Shown: positions 39,290-51,668, counted from the first letter of the stretch. The stretch: 64,000 nt of DNA from Balamuthia mandrillaris (GCA_031835245.1 JAVKOQ010000005.1:62001-126000), one strand, 5' to 3'. Numbers and translations: made by a program. Notes: generated from the letters alone by a model not told the origin.

Positions 39290-40790
39290 GTGGTGCCTTG
39301 CTCGTCGACAAAAAATTTCTGGTTCACCTGCACACCGCCGCATCAAAGGAATTGTTTTGGCTTGGCAGCACTCTGCCGAGACCTGAAGCTGTTGCAGTGG
39401 GCGGTGACGGAGCAAGGCTGCCCTTTGCAGGAAGACACCTTCCTATCAGCAGCTAGGCAGGGTAACGTGGCGGTGCTGAAGTGGCTGCGAGAGGAACACG
39501 CCAGAAGGAGGACATTTGGAGGTGCTTCAGTGGCTTCGAAAGGAGGGTTGCCCCTGGTCTGAGGATATCTGTGGAAGAGCCGCAGGAAGTGGACGGTTGG
39601 AAATGGTTCAGTGGTTGCGAGTGGAAAAAGGCTGTGCTTGGCCGAGTCACGAGCTGTGTTTTTTCAACTGGAAATGGTATCTTGACAACGATTGCCCTGA
39701 GCGAGTAAGCCTGGTGTGCAGCGAGGCAGCGGTGAATGGACACTTGGAGGTGCTCAAGTGGGTTCATGAAAACGGTTGTCCTTGGGATCCGTCCACTTGC
39801 AGCCAAGCAGCGGAGGGAGGACACCTGGAGGTGCTGAAATGGGCGAGAGAACATGGTTGCAATTGGAGCGCGTCCACCTGTGTTAGCGCAGCCCGCAAAG
39901 GACACTTGGAGGTGCTGAAATGGGCCAGGCAAAATGGTTGTGATTGGAGCCCATATGTCTGCGCTCAGGCAGCTGCGAATGGCCATTGGGAAGTGTTGAA
40001 ATGGGCGAGGGAGCAAGGATGCCCTTGGAATGAGGAGGCCTGCAGCTGCGCAGCTAAGAATGGACAATTAGAAGTGCTGAAGTGGCTTCGTGAACATGGC
40101 TGTCCATGGGACAAGAGTACATGCGCAGGTGCTGCTCGTAGCGGGGATTTGGACTTGCTGCAGTGGGTTCGAGCCCAAGGTTGCCAGTGGGACGAAGAAA
40201 CATGCATCGCCGCAGCACAGCACTTGGAAGTTCTGAAATGGGTACGAGCGAATGGATGCCCTTGGAATGAGAAAGTATGCAGCTGGGCAGCAGTATGGGG
40301 ACAGTTGGAGGCACTGAAGTGGGCTAGAGAGAATGGATGCCCTTGGAATGAGAAAGAAGTGTGCATTTGGGCAGCAACAAGGGGACAGTTGGAGGTGCTG
40401 AAGTGGGCCAGAGAGAATGGGTGCGAATGGGACGAGAAGGTAATCACTTTGAAGGCAGCTAGAGCTGGGAATTTGGACTTGTTGAAGTGGATGGAAGAGA
40501 ACTGCTGCTTATTGAATGACGCCCACCAAGAAGAGTTTCACAAGAAGGTATGCGAGCAAGCGGCATCAGGAGGACGTTTGAAAGTGTTGAAGTGGATGAA
40601 AGAGATTGGCTGCTTTCATCTGAAGGAAATATGTGGTAAAGCAGCCAAGTATGGGCATTTGGACGTGATAAAGTGGGCCAGACAACAAAGTGAGGACGGT
40701 GTGTTGGACGTGGATCAACTGAGGGACATTGCAGAAGAGAGAGGACAAGAACACGTGGTAGGCTGGCTCTGCGAACACTTTTTCATCTAA
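39290..40790 (+). pseudogene. Decayed GCPW-type ankyrin-like repeat gene, no F-box
   Basis: The open frame from 39516 to 40790 has about twelve 27-residue repeats of the form C-x-x-A-A-x-x-G-H-L-E-V-L-K-W-A-R-x-N-G-C-P-W. Upstream, 39290-39500 encodes one or two more repeats (LKLLQWAVTEQGCPL, ARQGNVAVLKWLREEH) in a different frame. The junction near 39500 jumps from LREEH straight to GHLEVLQWLRKEGCPW, so a piece of a repeat of roughly 50 bases is missing and the frame is shifted. One repeat (IAAAQHLEVLKW) lacks 3-4 residues and another carries an insertion (FFNWKWYLDND). The F-box that heads the related intact gene at 55556-57094 is absent. If translated from 39516 it would still give 424 residues, so a truncated functional gene cannot be excluded. 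Confidence 0.7.
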
Positions 40791-41006
40791 TCTTTTGCTT
40801 GCTATGGTTATGAGGTGTTTTTGTTGTTCGTGATCTTTGTATTATCCTCATAACCAACCTTTCAGAAAAACAAGATAAAGAGTATTCTTGCACATTTCCT
40901 ATACTTGTTTACTTTGAACCTAAATACAAAAAAACAATATGAAAGAAAGGACGGTTAGAGGTGGTGAAGGGGCTTGAAAAAGTGGCTCGCTTGGCCTAGG
41001 TCGGTG

Positions 41007-43240
41007 CTAAAGGTCTTTGATGGAGAATTGAAGCGATTTGTGTTGGTGGTGTGACGTAGGAGGAAAGAGTTGTTGCTGCCGTGTATCTAATGGCCATCTG
41101 TTGTTGGCATTGTCAGTTGAAAAGTGGAACAAAATAAGAGCAATCGCAAGAAGAACTCAAACTAGAACAGAAAGAAGAACAGAAGAAGAAGAATAAAAAA
41201 CAAAAGAAAAAAAGAACAAGAACTAGAGAAACCAACCTGGGATGAAATCTGGCGGTGGTAGCGTTGTCAACGAGATCTTTTCGCAACCGCTCCATCCCTG
41301 TCCAAGCCACCATCACTCCGTTATCTGTTACAGAAACAGAGCGAGAAAGCGGAGAACATAAGTGGTCGGAAGAAGAAAACAGAAAAGTATTCAAAATAAC
41401 CTGTACAAAGGCGAACAGGAGGAAATATGCATTCCACTTGAAAGTTATCTGCAAGCCGTTGTACCATCTGGCGTATACGTTTATTGCATGCTACTCCTCT
41501 GTTATAATGCAATGTTCGAAAATGAGGATAAATAGAAGGACTATGAAAGAAATAACAGGTATACCCGCAAACCACCAGAGCTTGAAGAGATAATACGCCA
41601 TTGTTGTCCTGTTGGCACCAAGATAAGGCACGATGGGTTCGTTCCTCCAAGTGCCGTACAACGCATTCTTGAAATGAAGCAGCTATATCACATCTGATCT
41701 GCTGTAACTCTGCTTCATCTTTTTTTGCTTCGGGTTGTTGTGGTTCAGTTTCCTCTTGTGCTTCTTTTTCTGAGTTCTCGGTTACTATCCGAAACGGTGT
41801 TGAGGATGCTGTTGTCGCCAATGTTGGGTTTTTGCGCTGTAGTTCGGAGAAAGAAGGAGCAATAGAAGACGAAGAAAGCTTTGCCATCTGACGGACTACT
41901 GCTGTCTTTAAACCTGTTATTTGACAGCAAGCGAAAAAGAAATTATACCAATAACAGTCAAATAAAGCATACTATAAAAAAATGGAAACAAACCTGCAAA
42001 AGAAAAGTCACAGTTTTTGTGTTCTTTTAACGGTACAGTGAAAAGAAACCGTGTTGCGTCTCCTTGGCTAGCCATTTCTTCCAACTTAATGTCAACAAAT
42101 AAGAACGGGGATAAGAAAAAGAATGAGAATAAGGAAAGGAAGGCATACCAGAGCGCCAGCACTCTTTTGCATGTTGGCTTGTTGATAAACACCCAACAAC
42201 TGCGCTGTTTTGTCAAACGCTTCTCCTACTGAGTCATCAACTGTTCCCTTTCAGTTTAACAGTATGAAAAAGAAGCATATTCATAAGAAAACGTAGAAGC
42301 AGAGGTGTTGAACAACAAGACGAGAAAACAAGGACAAGAACCAACCCCAAGAAAGGTAAAATGTCCAACATCGTGTGCAACGAGCAGTTGGGTGTGTCCA
42401 CCGCTTATCAACAAGCAAAGGAATGGAAAACGCAAATGCGGATGTGTCAGTCGTGCCACCATTGCATGTGCCTTACTTGCGCCAAGTTAAAATGAGAAAC
42501 AAGAACAAGAACAAGAACAAGAACAAGAACAAGAACAAGAACAAGAACAAGAACAAGAACAAGAACAAGAACAAGAACAAGAACAAGAACAAGAACAAGA
42601 ACAAGAACAACAACATAAGACAACATAAGACAACAACAACCACAACCACAACCACAACCACAACCACAACCACAACCACAACCACAACCACAACCACAAC
42701 CACAACCACAACCCACAACCACAACCACAACCACAACCACAACCACAACCACAACCACAACCACAACCACAACCACAACCACAACCACAACCACAACCAC
42801 AACCACAACCACAACCACAACAACAGTAAGAAAAAATCATACCTCTAAATGGTTTACAGCAATAAAAGGCAGCGAGTGACGAAGTGCCATTTCTTTGGCT
42901 TCGTTCAGCCCAACTCGAAGACAAAGAGCCAAGCCAGGTCCCGCCGTCACTGCAACAGCCGATAGCTTACGGAATGCTTCTTTCCATTCTTCTCCTTCCG
43001 CTTCTTCCTTGCTTGCTTCTGCTTCTTTTTCGTTTTCTTTGTGCCTCATCAAACCACTGTCGAGCATGACTTGACGAAGGAGCACTTGCAAGTTTTTCTC
43101 GTGTTCGAACTTGGCAAGGCGAGGCACCACGCCACCGTATTGTTGATGTACACTTTGGTGAAGCGTGTAAGTAAAAGAGAAGCAGAGAAGAGTTTTGAAG
43201 AGAGACGAGAGAACGAGAGAAAGCAGAGAATCACGAGGCA

Positions 43241-43283
<43 letters not shown>

Positions 43284-43538
43284 CAACCTGTATTGAGAGG
43301 AGATTGCTTCAGCAAGAATGCTTCCGTCTTCACGCACAATGGCAACGCCGGTGTCATCGCAACTGGTCTCTATGCCCAGCACGAGCCTCTCTCTCCGCAC
43401 TGACGCAGTTTTCGAGAAGAAGAAGCGACGTTGCGGGAACACACCGTAACTGTTCGGCTTTCTTGTAAGGAGGGGAAGGGAAAGAGACGGAGTGTGAGAA
43501 GAAGAACGCAAAAACGAACGAAAAAGAAGGCAATGCAT
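41007..43538 (-). CDS. OSGEPL1: Mitochondrial tRNA t6A synthase, OSGEPL1/Qri7 (Kae1/TsaD family)
   Basis: Adds threonylcarbamoyl to A37 of ANN-decoding mitochondrial tRNAs. The start gives an Arg/Ser-rich amphipathic leader (MHCLLFRSFLRSSSHTPSLS) fitting a mitochondrial presequence. Exon 1 43288-43538, exon 2 42844-43153, exon 3 from 42471, then about five more to 41007. Motifs: LVLGIETSCDDTG; QYGGVVPRLAKFEHEKNL; metal ligands HLEAH, rebuilt across the intron at 42472-42843; LLISGGHTQLL; DFSFAGLKT; VACNKRIRQ; DNGVMVAWTGMERL; and the family end RWPLD. An insertion of about 25 acidic residues (KENEKEAEASKEEAEGEEW) precedes AVTAGPGLALCLRVG, and another lies before the DIAASFQ helix. All active-site blocks are present. 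Confidence 0.92.
42493..42827. repeat. (AACAAG)n then (CCACAA)n hexanucleotide arrays
   Basis: About 335 bp in intron 42472-42843 of OSGEPL1: roughly 19 AACAAG units, a junction ACAACATAAGACAACATAAG, then roughly 30 CCACAA units with one slip at about 42712. On the coding strand it reads TTGTGG/TTGTTC. The junction motif is the same as the interruptions of the 17776-18306 array. Confidence 0.95.
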
Positions 43539-43541
43539 CAT

Positions 43542-44053
43542 TAATCATGAGGGTATTGTGAACAGTTTTTTTGAACAAAAAAACAAACCTAAAACGACAA
43601 CGCGAGCTGCCCATCAGCAGCTTTGGTTGTTGGCTGTTGCGAACGAAAGCATCGTAGATGCAGCTGCTGCCCTTCTTCATCTCTATGCTCAGCTTTGGTG
43701 TTTAATGCTTTTTTTTGTAGACAACGTGACGACATGGAAAGATTGAATCGGAGCAGCACAGGAGCTGCTCTGTTTGGCCACCAACTCTGCACAAAAGACG
43801 AAAAATTTAAAATAAATAAAAAAATAAATAAAAAATAAACAAAAAATAAACAAAAAAATAAACAAAAAAAAATGTACATTGAAAATGCGAAAACAGAAAA
43901 ACACACACTACACACTGTTTGTTTCTGTTTGAGGTTTTTTTTTTGACAATCGGTTGTTGGTCATTTCCATCCCAACCATCAAAGTAATAAAAACAACACA
44001 CGGCTGGCTTTGCTGCTCCTCCTCCGCCTTTCTCCTTCTCCTTCTCCGCAGCA
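43542..44053. other. Spacer between OSGEPL1 and DHX8
   Basis: No gene seen. AT-rich with an (AATAAATAAA)-type run at 43805-43865 downstream of DHX8 that could contain its poly(A) signals. Short overlapping frames have no recognisable content. Confidence 0.45.
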
Positions 44054-47000
44054 TCATCCGCGTCGCTTGCTGAGGCGCCACTCGTTGGGATCGCGGTACT
44101 TGTCCCAGAGGGGCTCCAGCTTCTCCTGCCTCTTCCGCTTGCTGAGCTTGGTGGGGTCGCTCACCTTGTAGAACTTGGGCGCAAACTCCACCAGCCACTT
44201 GGGCTCGATCTGGAGGACCTCGCGCATGTACTCCTTGGTGGTCAGCACGAGCTCGTGGTAGATGACCCACTCGGGGTTCTTCTGGAAGAGGGCGCTGGAG
44301 GGGTGGATGTAGACGGGCTGCCCCTCGGTGAGGGTCTTGTAGCCCTCCTGGGGGTCCTTGCGGGCGGCGTGCGCAAAGAAGCCGCTGAGAATGGCCTTGC
44401 GCACGAGGGTGTAGTTCCGCCCGCAGCTCATCACGTCCATCTTGTAGCGGTCCATGATGGTGAGGAGCTGCTTGCGCACGTCCTGGGCGCGGCGCATGCT
44501 GCGCGCCTGGATAAAGTTCTCAAAGCACCAGGGGTTGGAGAAGTTGTTGGCCTTCCAGGCCTCGTAGACGGCCAGCAGGGTCAGGTGGTCGCCCTCGGCC
44601 TGGTGGAATTTGGCCTTCTTGGCGTCGGCCTGGGTTTGCTTCTCTCGCGGCCGGTAGAAGACGTTCTGCACGCTCAGCATGGCCACGATGGTGAGCACCT
44701 CGTCGCTGCAGCCCAGCTCCACGCTGGTGATCAACATCTTGGAGAGTGGGGGCTCCAAGGGAAACTCGGCCATCTTCCTGCCCAGCCGAGTGAGGAGACC
44801 TTCCTCATCCAACGCTCCCAAGCTGTATAGCGTCTCCATGGCGGCTATCATGGTTTGCACCGGCGGAGGGTCCATAAAGTCAAAGTTTAGCAAGTCGTTG
44901 ATGCCCATGGCTTTCAGGGTAAGCACCGTGTTGGCCAGGTTGGTACGCTGCAGCTCCGGCACGCTGCTGGGCAGCATCTCGCTCTTGAAGGCTGCCTCCG
45001 TGTAAAGGCGATAGCACTTGCCTGGACCTGTTCGGCCAGCACGACCAGCCCTCTGTTTGGCGGCAGCCTGACTGATAGGACAGACTACCAGGGAGTCCAT
45101 ACCCATCTTGGGATTGTAGACGTTTTGCTTGACAAAGCCTGGGTCCACCACGTAGTAAATGCCATCGATGGTGACGCTCGTCTCAGCGATGTTTGTGGCA
45201 AGCACGCACTTGCGAGCACCTGGTGGAGCTGGCTCGAAGATGCGAGTCTGCATTTCGGAAGGCAAAGCGGAGTAGACGGGCAGGATAATGAGCTCGGGCA
45301 CCATGGGTCCCAAGCTCTTCATCCGCTCAAAGAGGATCTGGCAGGCAGTATCGATCTCCTCCTGACCCGTGAGAAAGACCAGGATGTCTCCTGGGGGTTC
45401 GCTGAGATGGATCTGCATGACGGTGATAAGGGCGGCGTCCAGGTAGTCCGTCTCCGGCTGTTTTGTGTAGAGGATCTCCACGTGGAAGGTTCTGCCTGGA
45501 ATGGTGAAGATGGGGCAGTTGTTGAAGTAGGCAGAGAATTTCTCGGCCTCCAGGGTGGCGGAGGTGATGATGAGCTTGAGGTCAGGGCGTTTGGCGCAGG
45601 CCTGCTTCATCAGGCCAAAGAGTACGTCCGTGTGAATGGTCCGCTCGTGAGCCTCGTCCAGCATGATGCAGCTGTACTGGCTGAGATCAGGGTCCAGGAG
45701 GCACTCTCTGAGCAACATACCGTCCGTCATGTACTTGATCTTCGTCTCGGGGGAGGTGCAATCCTCGAAACGAATGGCATAGCCCACTTCCTGTCCCAAG
45801 CGACAGCCGTACTCCTCTGCCACACGCTTGGCTACGCTCATGGCAGCCACTCGTCTCGGTTGTGTGCATCCGATCTTGCCGCGAGAGGCGTAACCTACTT
45901 CAGCCAAGTACTGAGTCATCTGAGTGGTCTTGCCGCTGCCTGTCTCTCCGATGACCACCAGCAGCTGGTTATCGTGAATGGCTCGCAGAAGCTCCTCTCT
46001 CAGAGCGAAGATCGGCAAGCTTTCCCTCTGTTCCTTTATAGAGCCCACCTGCTTCTCTCCAAAACGTGTGTTGGAGGAGAGGTAGGCTTTCTTCCACTCG
46101 GGTTCCTCGTAAGTGGGAGCGCTGATGCCTCGCAGCTCCTGGGCGATGTGCCGCTCTCCAGGCTCGGGCATGGGATCTTCCCAGGGTCTGTTAAGATCTT
46201 TAGGCACAGAGTCTAGCAGCTGGTTTCGTTGCTCCTCGCGTAACTCTCTGCGTTCCTTGGCCAAAGCGGACTGGGTCATGGCTGCACGAGAGAGCGAACC
46301 ATCGGGGTTTCGCACCACTTTGATGGGAGAGAGTTGCAAGTGGCCCTGGCGAGAGGACTGTCCTCGCAGGAAGAGAGGCTCCACGTCGTTGAGCTCTACT
46401 TCCAGTTCTTCCTCCGTCTCTTCCACGTTGATAATGCCGTGCTCCTCGTCGTAGTCGGGGTCTTCAGTGTAGTCCAGCACGCCCGCTGCTTTCAGCTGTT
46501 TCAACTCCCACCGTTCAGGGGAGGAGATACGCTTCAGCGGTCGGGCTGATTCTCGTTCGTTGGTGCTGTTGTTGATGCCGGCGCCGTTGCCACTACCTCC
46601 GAGTCCCAACATGTTTGCTCCGCTGAGAAGAGGCGTTCGTTTGGTAGTACTTGATGAGGGATTAGACCAATCCGAATCTCCATCGTTTGTTCTTCTGGGC
46701 GCCAAGTCTTGACCAGTTTCCTGGTCCACCTCCCTCATGGAGAGAGAGATCTTGTTGCCAGTAGCCGCCAAGACCTTAACCTTGACGGCTTGCCCTCTCT
46801 TCAGCACTTCGTTAACGTTGAGGATGCGGCCGCCTTGGCGAATCTCGGAGACGTGGACAAGACCTTCCTTGCGGCCCACCACGCCTTCCAGTTGCACAAA
46901 GGCACCAAAGTCCTTGATGGTTGAGACCTTACCGTCGTAGATCTTGTACTTGATGGGTTCCTCGTCCGGTACTGCTCTTTCTCTTATCTGTCTTCTGTTT

Positions 47001-47806
47001 CTATCTCTGTCTCTGTCTCTTTCTCTGCTACCGTCTCGTTCTCTTTCCCTAGAGCGGTTTCTCCGGTCTCGTTCTCTGTCGCCATCTCTGTCATAATACC
47101 GACTGCGATGATGGTCTCTGCCGTCTCCGTCTCTGTCTCTGTCTCGTTCTCTATCCCTGTCTCTATCTCTTGTTCTGGTTCGTCCATACTCATCTCTGTC
47201 TCCATCTCTGTCTCTGTCTCGTCGACCCCTGTCTCTGTCTCTATCACGGTCTCTCGATCGATCGGCTCTGCTTCTGTCTCTGTCCCTCGATCGATCACTC
47301 TCTGCACTTCGACTTCGACTCCGTTTTCTGCTGCTGAAACTCTCTTCTTCTTCGTCTTCGTCTTCTTCCGTTTTGTCCTTTGCTCCTCCTCGCTCTGCTC
47401 TTCCCTCCTTGCCCTCGTTCTCCACTTCCAGCCCCGAGCCGCCCAGCCACTTGGCCCGCGTGTCGTTCGGGATGGAGAGTGCAGGAAAGGCCGCTCGAAG
47501 GCTTTCGTTTCGGCCTCCTCCTCCTCCACCACTGCCAGAAGAGGAAGCAGAGGAAGAAGAGCCAGAGCCATCTTTTGGAGGCCGCATGCGTTGGATGATG
47601 TGCAGTAATTTCTCGGAGAGGTCGGAGGGAAAGTCGGCCCCTTCCTCGTGCAGAGCGGCGGAGAAGGCGGCGTGGGTGGGGTTCTTGTCGGCGAGCTCGA
47701 TGATGTACTCGGCCAGCACCTTGTCGCTGATTCCCAAGTGGTTTTCCAGCTCGCGACAGATCTTGGAGACCAGCGAGAGCAATTGAAGTTTTTCTATCTC
47801 ATCCAT
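44054..47806 (-). CDS. DHX8: DEAH-box splicing helicase DHX8/Prp22
   Basis: ATP-dependent RNA helicase that releases spliced mRNA from the spliceosome. A single exon of 1250 codons. The start at 47806 ([13 protein letters not shown]) is chosen because the family begins there; the open frame extends 74 codons further up but is UTR-like. Order: N-terminal helical region; acidic and RS/RD-dipeptide domain (about 90-250); S1 RNA-binding domain ([20 protein letters not shown] through [14 protein letters not shown]); helicase core with [68 protein letters not shown] and [17 protein letters not shown]; then the winged-helix, ratchet and OB-fold parts to SKRRG. Lacking introns in this intron-rich setting is notable. 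It is divergent from HSP70. Confidence 0.97.
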   Translation of the reverse strand: MDEIEKLQLLSLVSKICRELENHLGISDKVLAEYIIELADKNPTHAAFSAALHEEGADFPSDLSEKLLHIIQRMRPPKDGSGSSSSASSSGSGGGGGGRNESLRAAFPALSIPNDTRAKWLGGSGLEVENEGKEGRAERGGAKDKTEEDEDEEEESFSSRKRSRSRSAESDRSRDRDRSRADRSRDRDRDRDRGRRDRDRDGDRDEYGRTRTRDRDRDRERDRDRDGDGRDHHRSRYYDRDGDRERDRRNRSRERERDGSRERDRDRDRNRRQIRERAVPDEEPIKYKIYDGKVSTIKDFGAFVQLEGVVGRKEGLVHVSEIRQGGRILNVNEVLKRGQAVKVKVLAATGNKISLSMREVDQETGQDLAPRRTNDGDSDWSNPSSSTTKRTPLLSGANMLGLGGSGNGAGINNSTNERESARPLKRISSPERWELKQLKAAGVLDYTEDPDYDEEHGIINVEETEEELEVELNDVEPLFLRGQSSRQGHLQLSPIKVVRNPDGSLSRAAMTQSALAKERRELREEQRNQLLDSVPKDLNRPWEDPMPEPGERHIAQELRGISAPTYEEPEWKKAYLSSNTRFGEKQVGSIKEQRESLPIFALREELLRAIHDNQLLVVIGETGSGKTTQMTQYLAEVGYASRGKIGCTQPRRVAAMSVAKRVAEEYGCRLGQEVGYAIRFEDCTSPETKIKYMTDGMLLRECLLDPDLSQYSCIMLDEAHERTIHTDVLFGLMKQACAKRPDLKLIITSATLEAEKFSAYFNNCPIFTIPGRTFHVEILYTKQPETDYLDAALITVMQIHLSEPPGDILVFLTGQEEIDTACQILFERMKSLGPMVPELIILPVYSALPSEMQTRIFEPAPPGARKCVLATNIAETSVTIDGIYYVVDPGFVKQNVYNPKMGMDSLVVCPISQAAAKQRAGRAGRTGPGKCYRLYTEAAFKSEMLPSSVPELQRTNLANTVLTLKAMGINDLLNFDFMDPPPVQTMIAAMETLYSLGALDEEGLLTRLGRKMAEFPLEPPLSKMLITSVELGCSDEVLTIVAMLSVQNVFYRPREKQTQADAKKAKFHQAEGDHLTLLAVYEAWKANNFSNPWCFENFIQARSMRRAQDVRKQLLTIMDRYKMDVMSCGRNYTLVRKAILSGFFAHAARKDPQEGYKTLTEGQPVYIHPSSALFQKNPEWVIYHELVLTTKEYMREVLQIEPKWLVEFAPKFYKVSDPTKLSKRKRQEKLEPLWDKYRDPNEWRLSKRRG

Positions 47807-48412
47807 CTTCTCTCTCTCTCTCTCTCTACCAAACGAAGCACACAACACAAACAGAAAGAAGCGGTAGAAAGAAGTGGTGGAAAAACAGGGGGGAAGAGGG
47901 GGAGGGAAGGAGTCCTTCGGTGAGGACAGTTCACGGCTTCTTCTTTCTCTTCTCCCTTCGGTCTTTATTTGTAGACAAAAGAAAAGTTGTCGCTTGTTAT
48001 TTGTCGACAATTTCTGCAGTGTCGACATGAATCGAAAATCAGGAGAGATTTCGGCATAAAATAGACCTGTTTTCTGCTGAAATTTCTAGAAAACTTTGTT
48101 GCCTCATCATTGGCGCGCTGGAAAACCGTCCAAGCGGATCCTGTGCAAATGTCAGCTTGCACGGCTGGACACTTGATTCATCGCCACTCGTAGAACCCAA
48201 AAGCGAGAAAGAAGAAGCAGAGAAACGAAGAAAGGGGGACCCATCCATAGGCCGCCTTGTGAAGCACCTTTTATTCTTTCAGGTTCCACTTTTTTTTTTT
48301 CGATACTTTGAGTGTATTTAGTTCATTATTTATTTGTTTGTAAAAAATACAAAAAGTTCACTCTTGTAAATACGTTTAAAAAAACACACACACAGATCAC
48401 ACACACAAGAAG
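47807..48412. other. Divergent promoter region of DHX8 and HSP70
   Basis: Holds a (CT)n stretch in the DHX8 5' UTR (47814-47829), two TGTCGACA palindromes at about 48005 and 48019, and a consensus heat-shock element at 48079-48091. No gene is seen. Confidence 0.6.
48079..48091. promoter_or_regulatory. Candidate heat-shock element (three-unit GAAnnTTCnnGAA)
   Basis: GAA at 48079-48081, TTC at 48084-48086 and GAA at 48089-48091 form a perfect three-pentamer HSF site. It lies 322 bp before the HSP70 start codon and 273 bp before the DHX8 start, so HSF control of HSP70 is the likely role. Confidence 0.65.
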
Positions 48413-48596
48413 ATGCAAGGCTCAAATCCAAAGGTTGCTATTGGCATCGATCTTGGCACAACGTACGCTTTTCTCTCTCTCTCTCTCTCTCTCAACGTTT
48501 ACTCACCCCTTTTTTTCACACTCTAGCTACTCTTGCGTCGGTGTATGGCAGCATGACCGTGTTGAAATCATCCCCAACGAACAAGGCAACAGGTTC

Positions 48597-48628
<32 letters not shown>

Positions 48629-48960
48629 TGTCCCTCTTTCACTCATCACATTCATCTTTCTTATTTTTTTTCTTCTGCTCGTAGAACAACGCCTTCCTAT
48701 GTGGCGTTCACTGAGAATGAGCGCCTGTTGGGCCAGGCCGCGTTTAACCAGGCCTCCATTAACCCTGCCAACACTGTCTTTGACGCCAAGCGTATGATTG
48801 GCCGGAAGTGCGTCTTCTCTCTCTGCTCTCTCTCTCTCTGCTCTCTCTCTCTCTCTCTGCTCTCTCAAGGCTGCTCTGATGATACAACGCCCAATGAGAA
48901 TATCTCTCTTTGATTAAAACCTAATCCCTTGGCTGTCTGAACTTGGCCTTTCTCTTCTCT

Positions 48961-48992
<32 letters not shown>

Positions 48993-49610
48993 CACGCCCT
49001 TTCTTCTCTTTCTCACCACTCTTCTCTTATCAATAACTCAACTCCTCCTCCTTTTCTTCTTTGTCTGCCAACAGTTTCAGCGACGCTGAGATCCAGAGAG
49101 ACATTCCCTTGTGGCCCTTCAAGGTCGTGCAGCGCGTTGGCGACAAGCCAATGATCCAAGTGGAGTACATGGGCAAGACCCACGAGTTTGCTCCCGAGGA
49201 GATCTCCTCCATGGTCCTGACCTCCATGAAGCAAACGGCAGAGGCTTTCCTCGGCCATCCCGTCGAAAAGGCTGTCATCACGGTGCCTGCCTACTTTAAC
49301 GACTCGCAGCGAGTGGCCACGAAAGATGCTGGCGCTATCGCTGGACTGGATGTAATTCGTATCATCAACGAACCTACTGCCGCTGCCATTGCCTATGGTC
49401 TTGAGAAAGGAACTGCTGGCACTGAACAGAATATTCTAGTCTTGTACGTTTGTTATTTTACTCTTGCTTTATTTTCTTCTTTTTGTTTAGGCTTTTTCTG
49501 ATTGATATATATGAACGCTATAACAGTGACTTTGGAGGAGGTACTTTGGATGTTTCTATTCTCAGCTTGGATAACGGCGTGTTTGAAGTGAAGGCTACTG
49601 GAGGAGGTAA

Positions 49611-49652
<42 letters not shown>

Positions 49653-51390
49653 AGCTCCCGTCTTAACTGACCTTTCACTCTTATTCTTCCACAGACACAC
49701 ATTTGGGAGGTGAAGACTTGGACAAGTGCGTCTCTTCGTCTTATGTGCCTCGTCTTTCCCTATTCTAATGCTATTTCTCTGTGTTTCAACAGCAAATTGG
49801 TGGAACACTTTACTACCGAGTTTCGCAGAAAGACTGGAAAGGATATCAGCAATAACCAACGCGCCCTTCGTCGTCTTCGTACTGCCTGCGAGCGTGCCAA
49901 GCGTACACTGAGCTCCACGGTGAACTCCACTCTTGAGATCGACTCTCTCTACGAGGGTATCGACTTTTACACCAGTATCACACGAGCCAGATTCGAGGAG
50001 CTTTGTGGTGATATCTTTAGGAGATGTTTGGAGATTGTTGCTCAAGTATTGCATGATTGTACGTTTTCTCCTCTTCTTTTGTTTCTTCTCTTTTTCTTTC
50101 TCTCTTATTGTTTGTTTGGTCTATAGCCAAGTTTGCCAAGAAGGACATTGATGAAATAGTGCTGGTGGGCGGATCTACTCGTATTCCAAAGATCCAACAA
50201 TTGCTGGAAGGTTTCTTTGAGGGCAAGAAAGTCAATAAGTCCATAAATCCCGACGAAGCTGTTGCTGTACGTTATTTGTTTCTCTTTGCTTGTATTTCTT
50301 TTTTGCGTTTGTTTGTTTTTGTTTATTCTGTACTTAACGTGTTTTTCTTTCCTACAACGAATAGTATGGTGCGGCTATTCAAGGTGCCATTCTTACAGGC
50401 GAGGCAAAAGGTAAAGTGGAGGATGTGCTTTTGTTGGACGTTGTGCCTCTGAGTCTTGGCGTAGCCGCCCAAGGTGGCGTCATGGTGGTAAGTTATTTGC
50501 AACCCACCCTTCCCTCTTTTTCTTCATTTGCTTCTTAGCTCTTTCTTTCCCTTTTGCTTGCTTCTTTGTAATTTTCTCTTTCTTTTTTTTAAAATTAGCC
50601 GATTATCGAGAGGAACACAACCATCCCCACCGAAAAGAAGAAGACCTTCTCCACCTCTCAAGACAACCAAACCTTTGTGGAGGTCAAAGTCTACGAAGGC
50701 GAACGTCCCAACGTCCGCGACAACAACCTCCTCGGCAAGTTCCGTCTGGAAGGCATCCCGAGAGCTCCTCGCGGACATGCCCAAATCGAGGTTACTTTCA
50801 GTGTCGATGCCAACGGCATACTGAACGTGAAAGCAGAGGAGACGGGCAGCAAGAAGCAGAGCGAGATTACCATCACGAACGATAAGGGAAGGCTGTCGAA
50901 GGATGATATTGAGAAGATGTTGAAGCAGGCGGAGATCTTTAGGGAGCAGGATGAGCGCATCCGCGAGATTCATGAGTGGCGCAACTCGTTGGAGAACAAA
51001 GGTACCTAATTTCTTCTCTTTCTCTTTCTCTTTTCTCCCTCTTTCATCGCTTTTCTCTTTCTCTTTCTTTTATTAATCTCTTTTTCAGTATATAACATTC
51101 GTGCGATGATGGACGGAGAGCTCAGCTCCTTCCTGGAATCTGATGAGCGACAACAGCTCGAACACATCTGCTCGAGCACCGTTCAATGGTTGGACGAGCA
51201 TCCCCCCGCCACAAGCAGCTTGGAGGACTTTGTGAGCAAAGTGAAGGAAGTGGAGAGTGCCTACAATCCCATTTTCACAAAGGCCTATGCCAGAAGGCCT
51301 TCCCCTGCTCCGTCCACGGGTCCCGCCCCTCAAGAGGGTGGAGAAGGTGGAGAAGGAGGCGAAGGCGGAGAAGAAGCTCATCAACACTGA
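48413..51390 (+). CDS. HSP70 chaperone, cytosolic type without EEVD end
   Basis: ATP-dependent chaperone. Starts [17 protein letters not shown] with no signal or transit peptide. About ten exons, many introns starting with CT repeats. Signature blocks: [42 protein letters not shown], rebuilt over the intron at about 49443-49526; [36 protein letters not shown]; the substrate-binding region [18 protein letters not shown]; and [15 protein letters not shown]. The lid ends in Gly/Glu repeats ([17 protein letters not shown]). Cytosolic HSP70s normally close with EEVD, which binds TPR co-chaperones; this one does not. At the border about 48809/49074 the residue is Asn (RNFSDAE) rather than the usual Lys. 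Close relation to the cytosolic branch is clear from the sequence. Confidence 0.95.
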
Positions 51391-51537
51391 TGAAGAAGAC
51401 GAAAGGATGTTTGAGAACGAAAAGAAAGAAAAATAAAGGATTAAAGAGAGAAAAACAAGAATCTTCCTCTAACCTTTCCACACAACAAAACACATAAAGA
51501 AGAGAACAGGTTGACGAAGAAGGTCACGAAAGAAGCA

Positions 51538-51631
51538 ATGAACGTCTCCACGGAAGCTTCGGCTGAGCAAAGGTTCAATCAAACTATCTTGAATTGTTGT
51601 TTTGTTTTGTCTCACTTCTGGTCTCTCTCTG

Positions 51632-51668
<37 letters not shown>

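Noticed and set aside
41913-42260. Separate small genes inside the OSGEPL1 locus
   Set aside because: The conserved pieces (DSVGEAFDKTAQLLG, DFSFAG) are exons of OSGEPL1.
42490-42830. CRISPR-like or telomere-like array
   Set aside because: Contiguous hexamers without spacers and without a telomeric unit such as TTAGGG; it lies in an intron.
42447-42924. Frames with (His-Asn)n or poly-Thr, and their reverse-strand equivalents
   Set aside because: Artefact of the hexanucleotide array in the OSGEPL1 intron.
45125-46216. Plus-strand frame of 363 codons
   Set aside because: Antisense to the DHX8 helicase core; codon-bias shadow.
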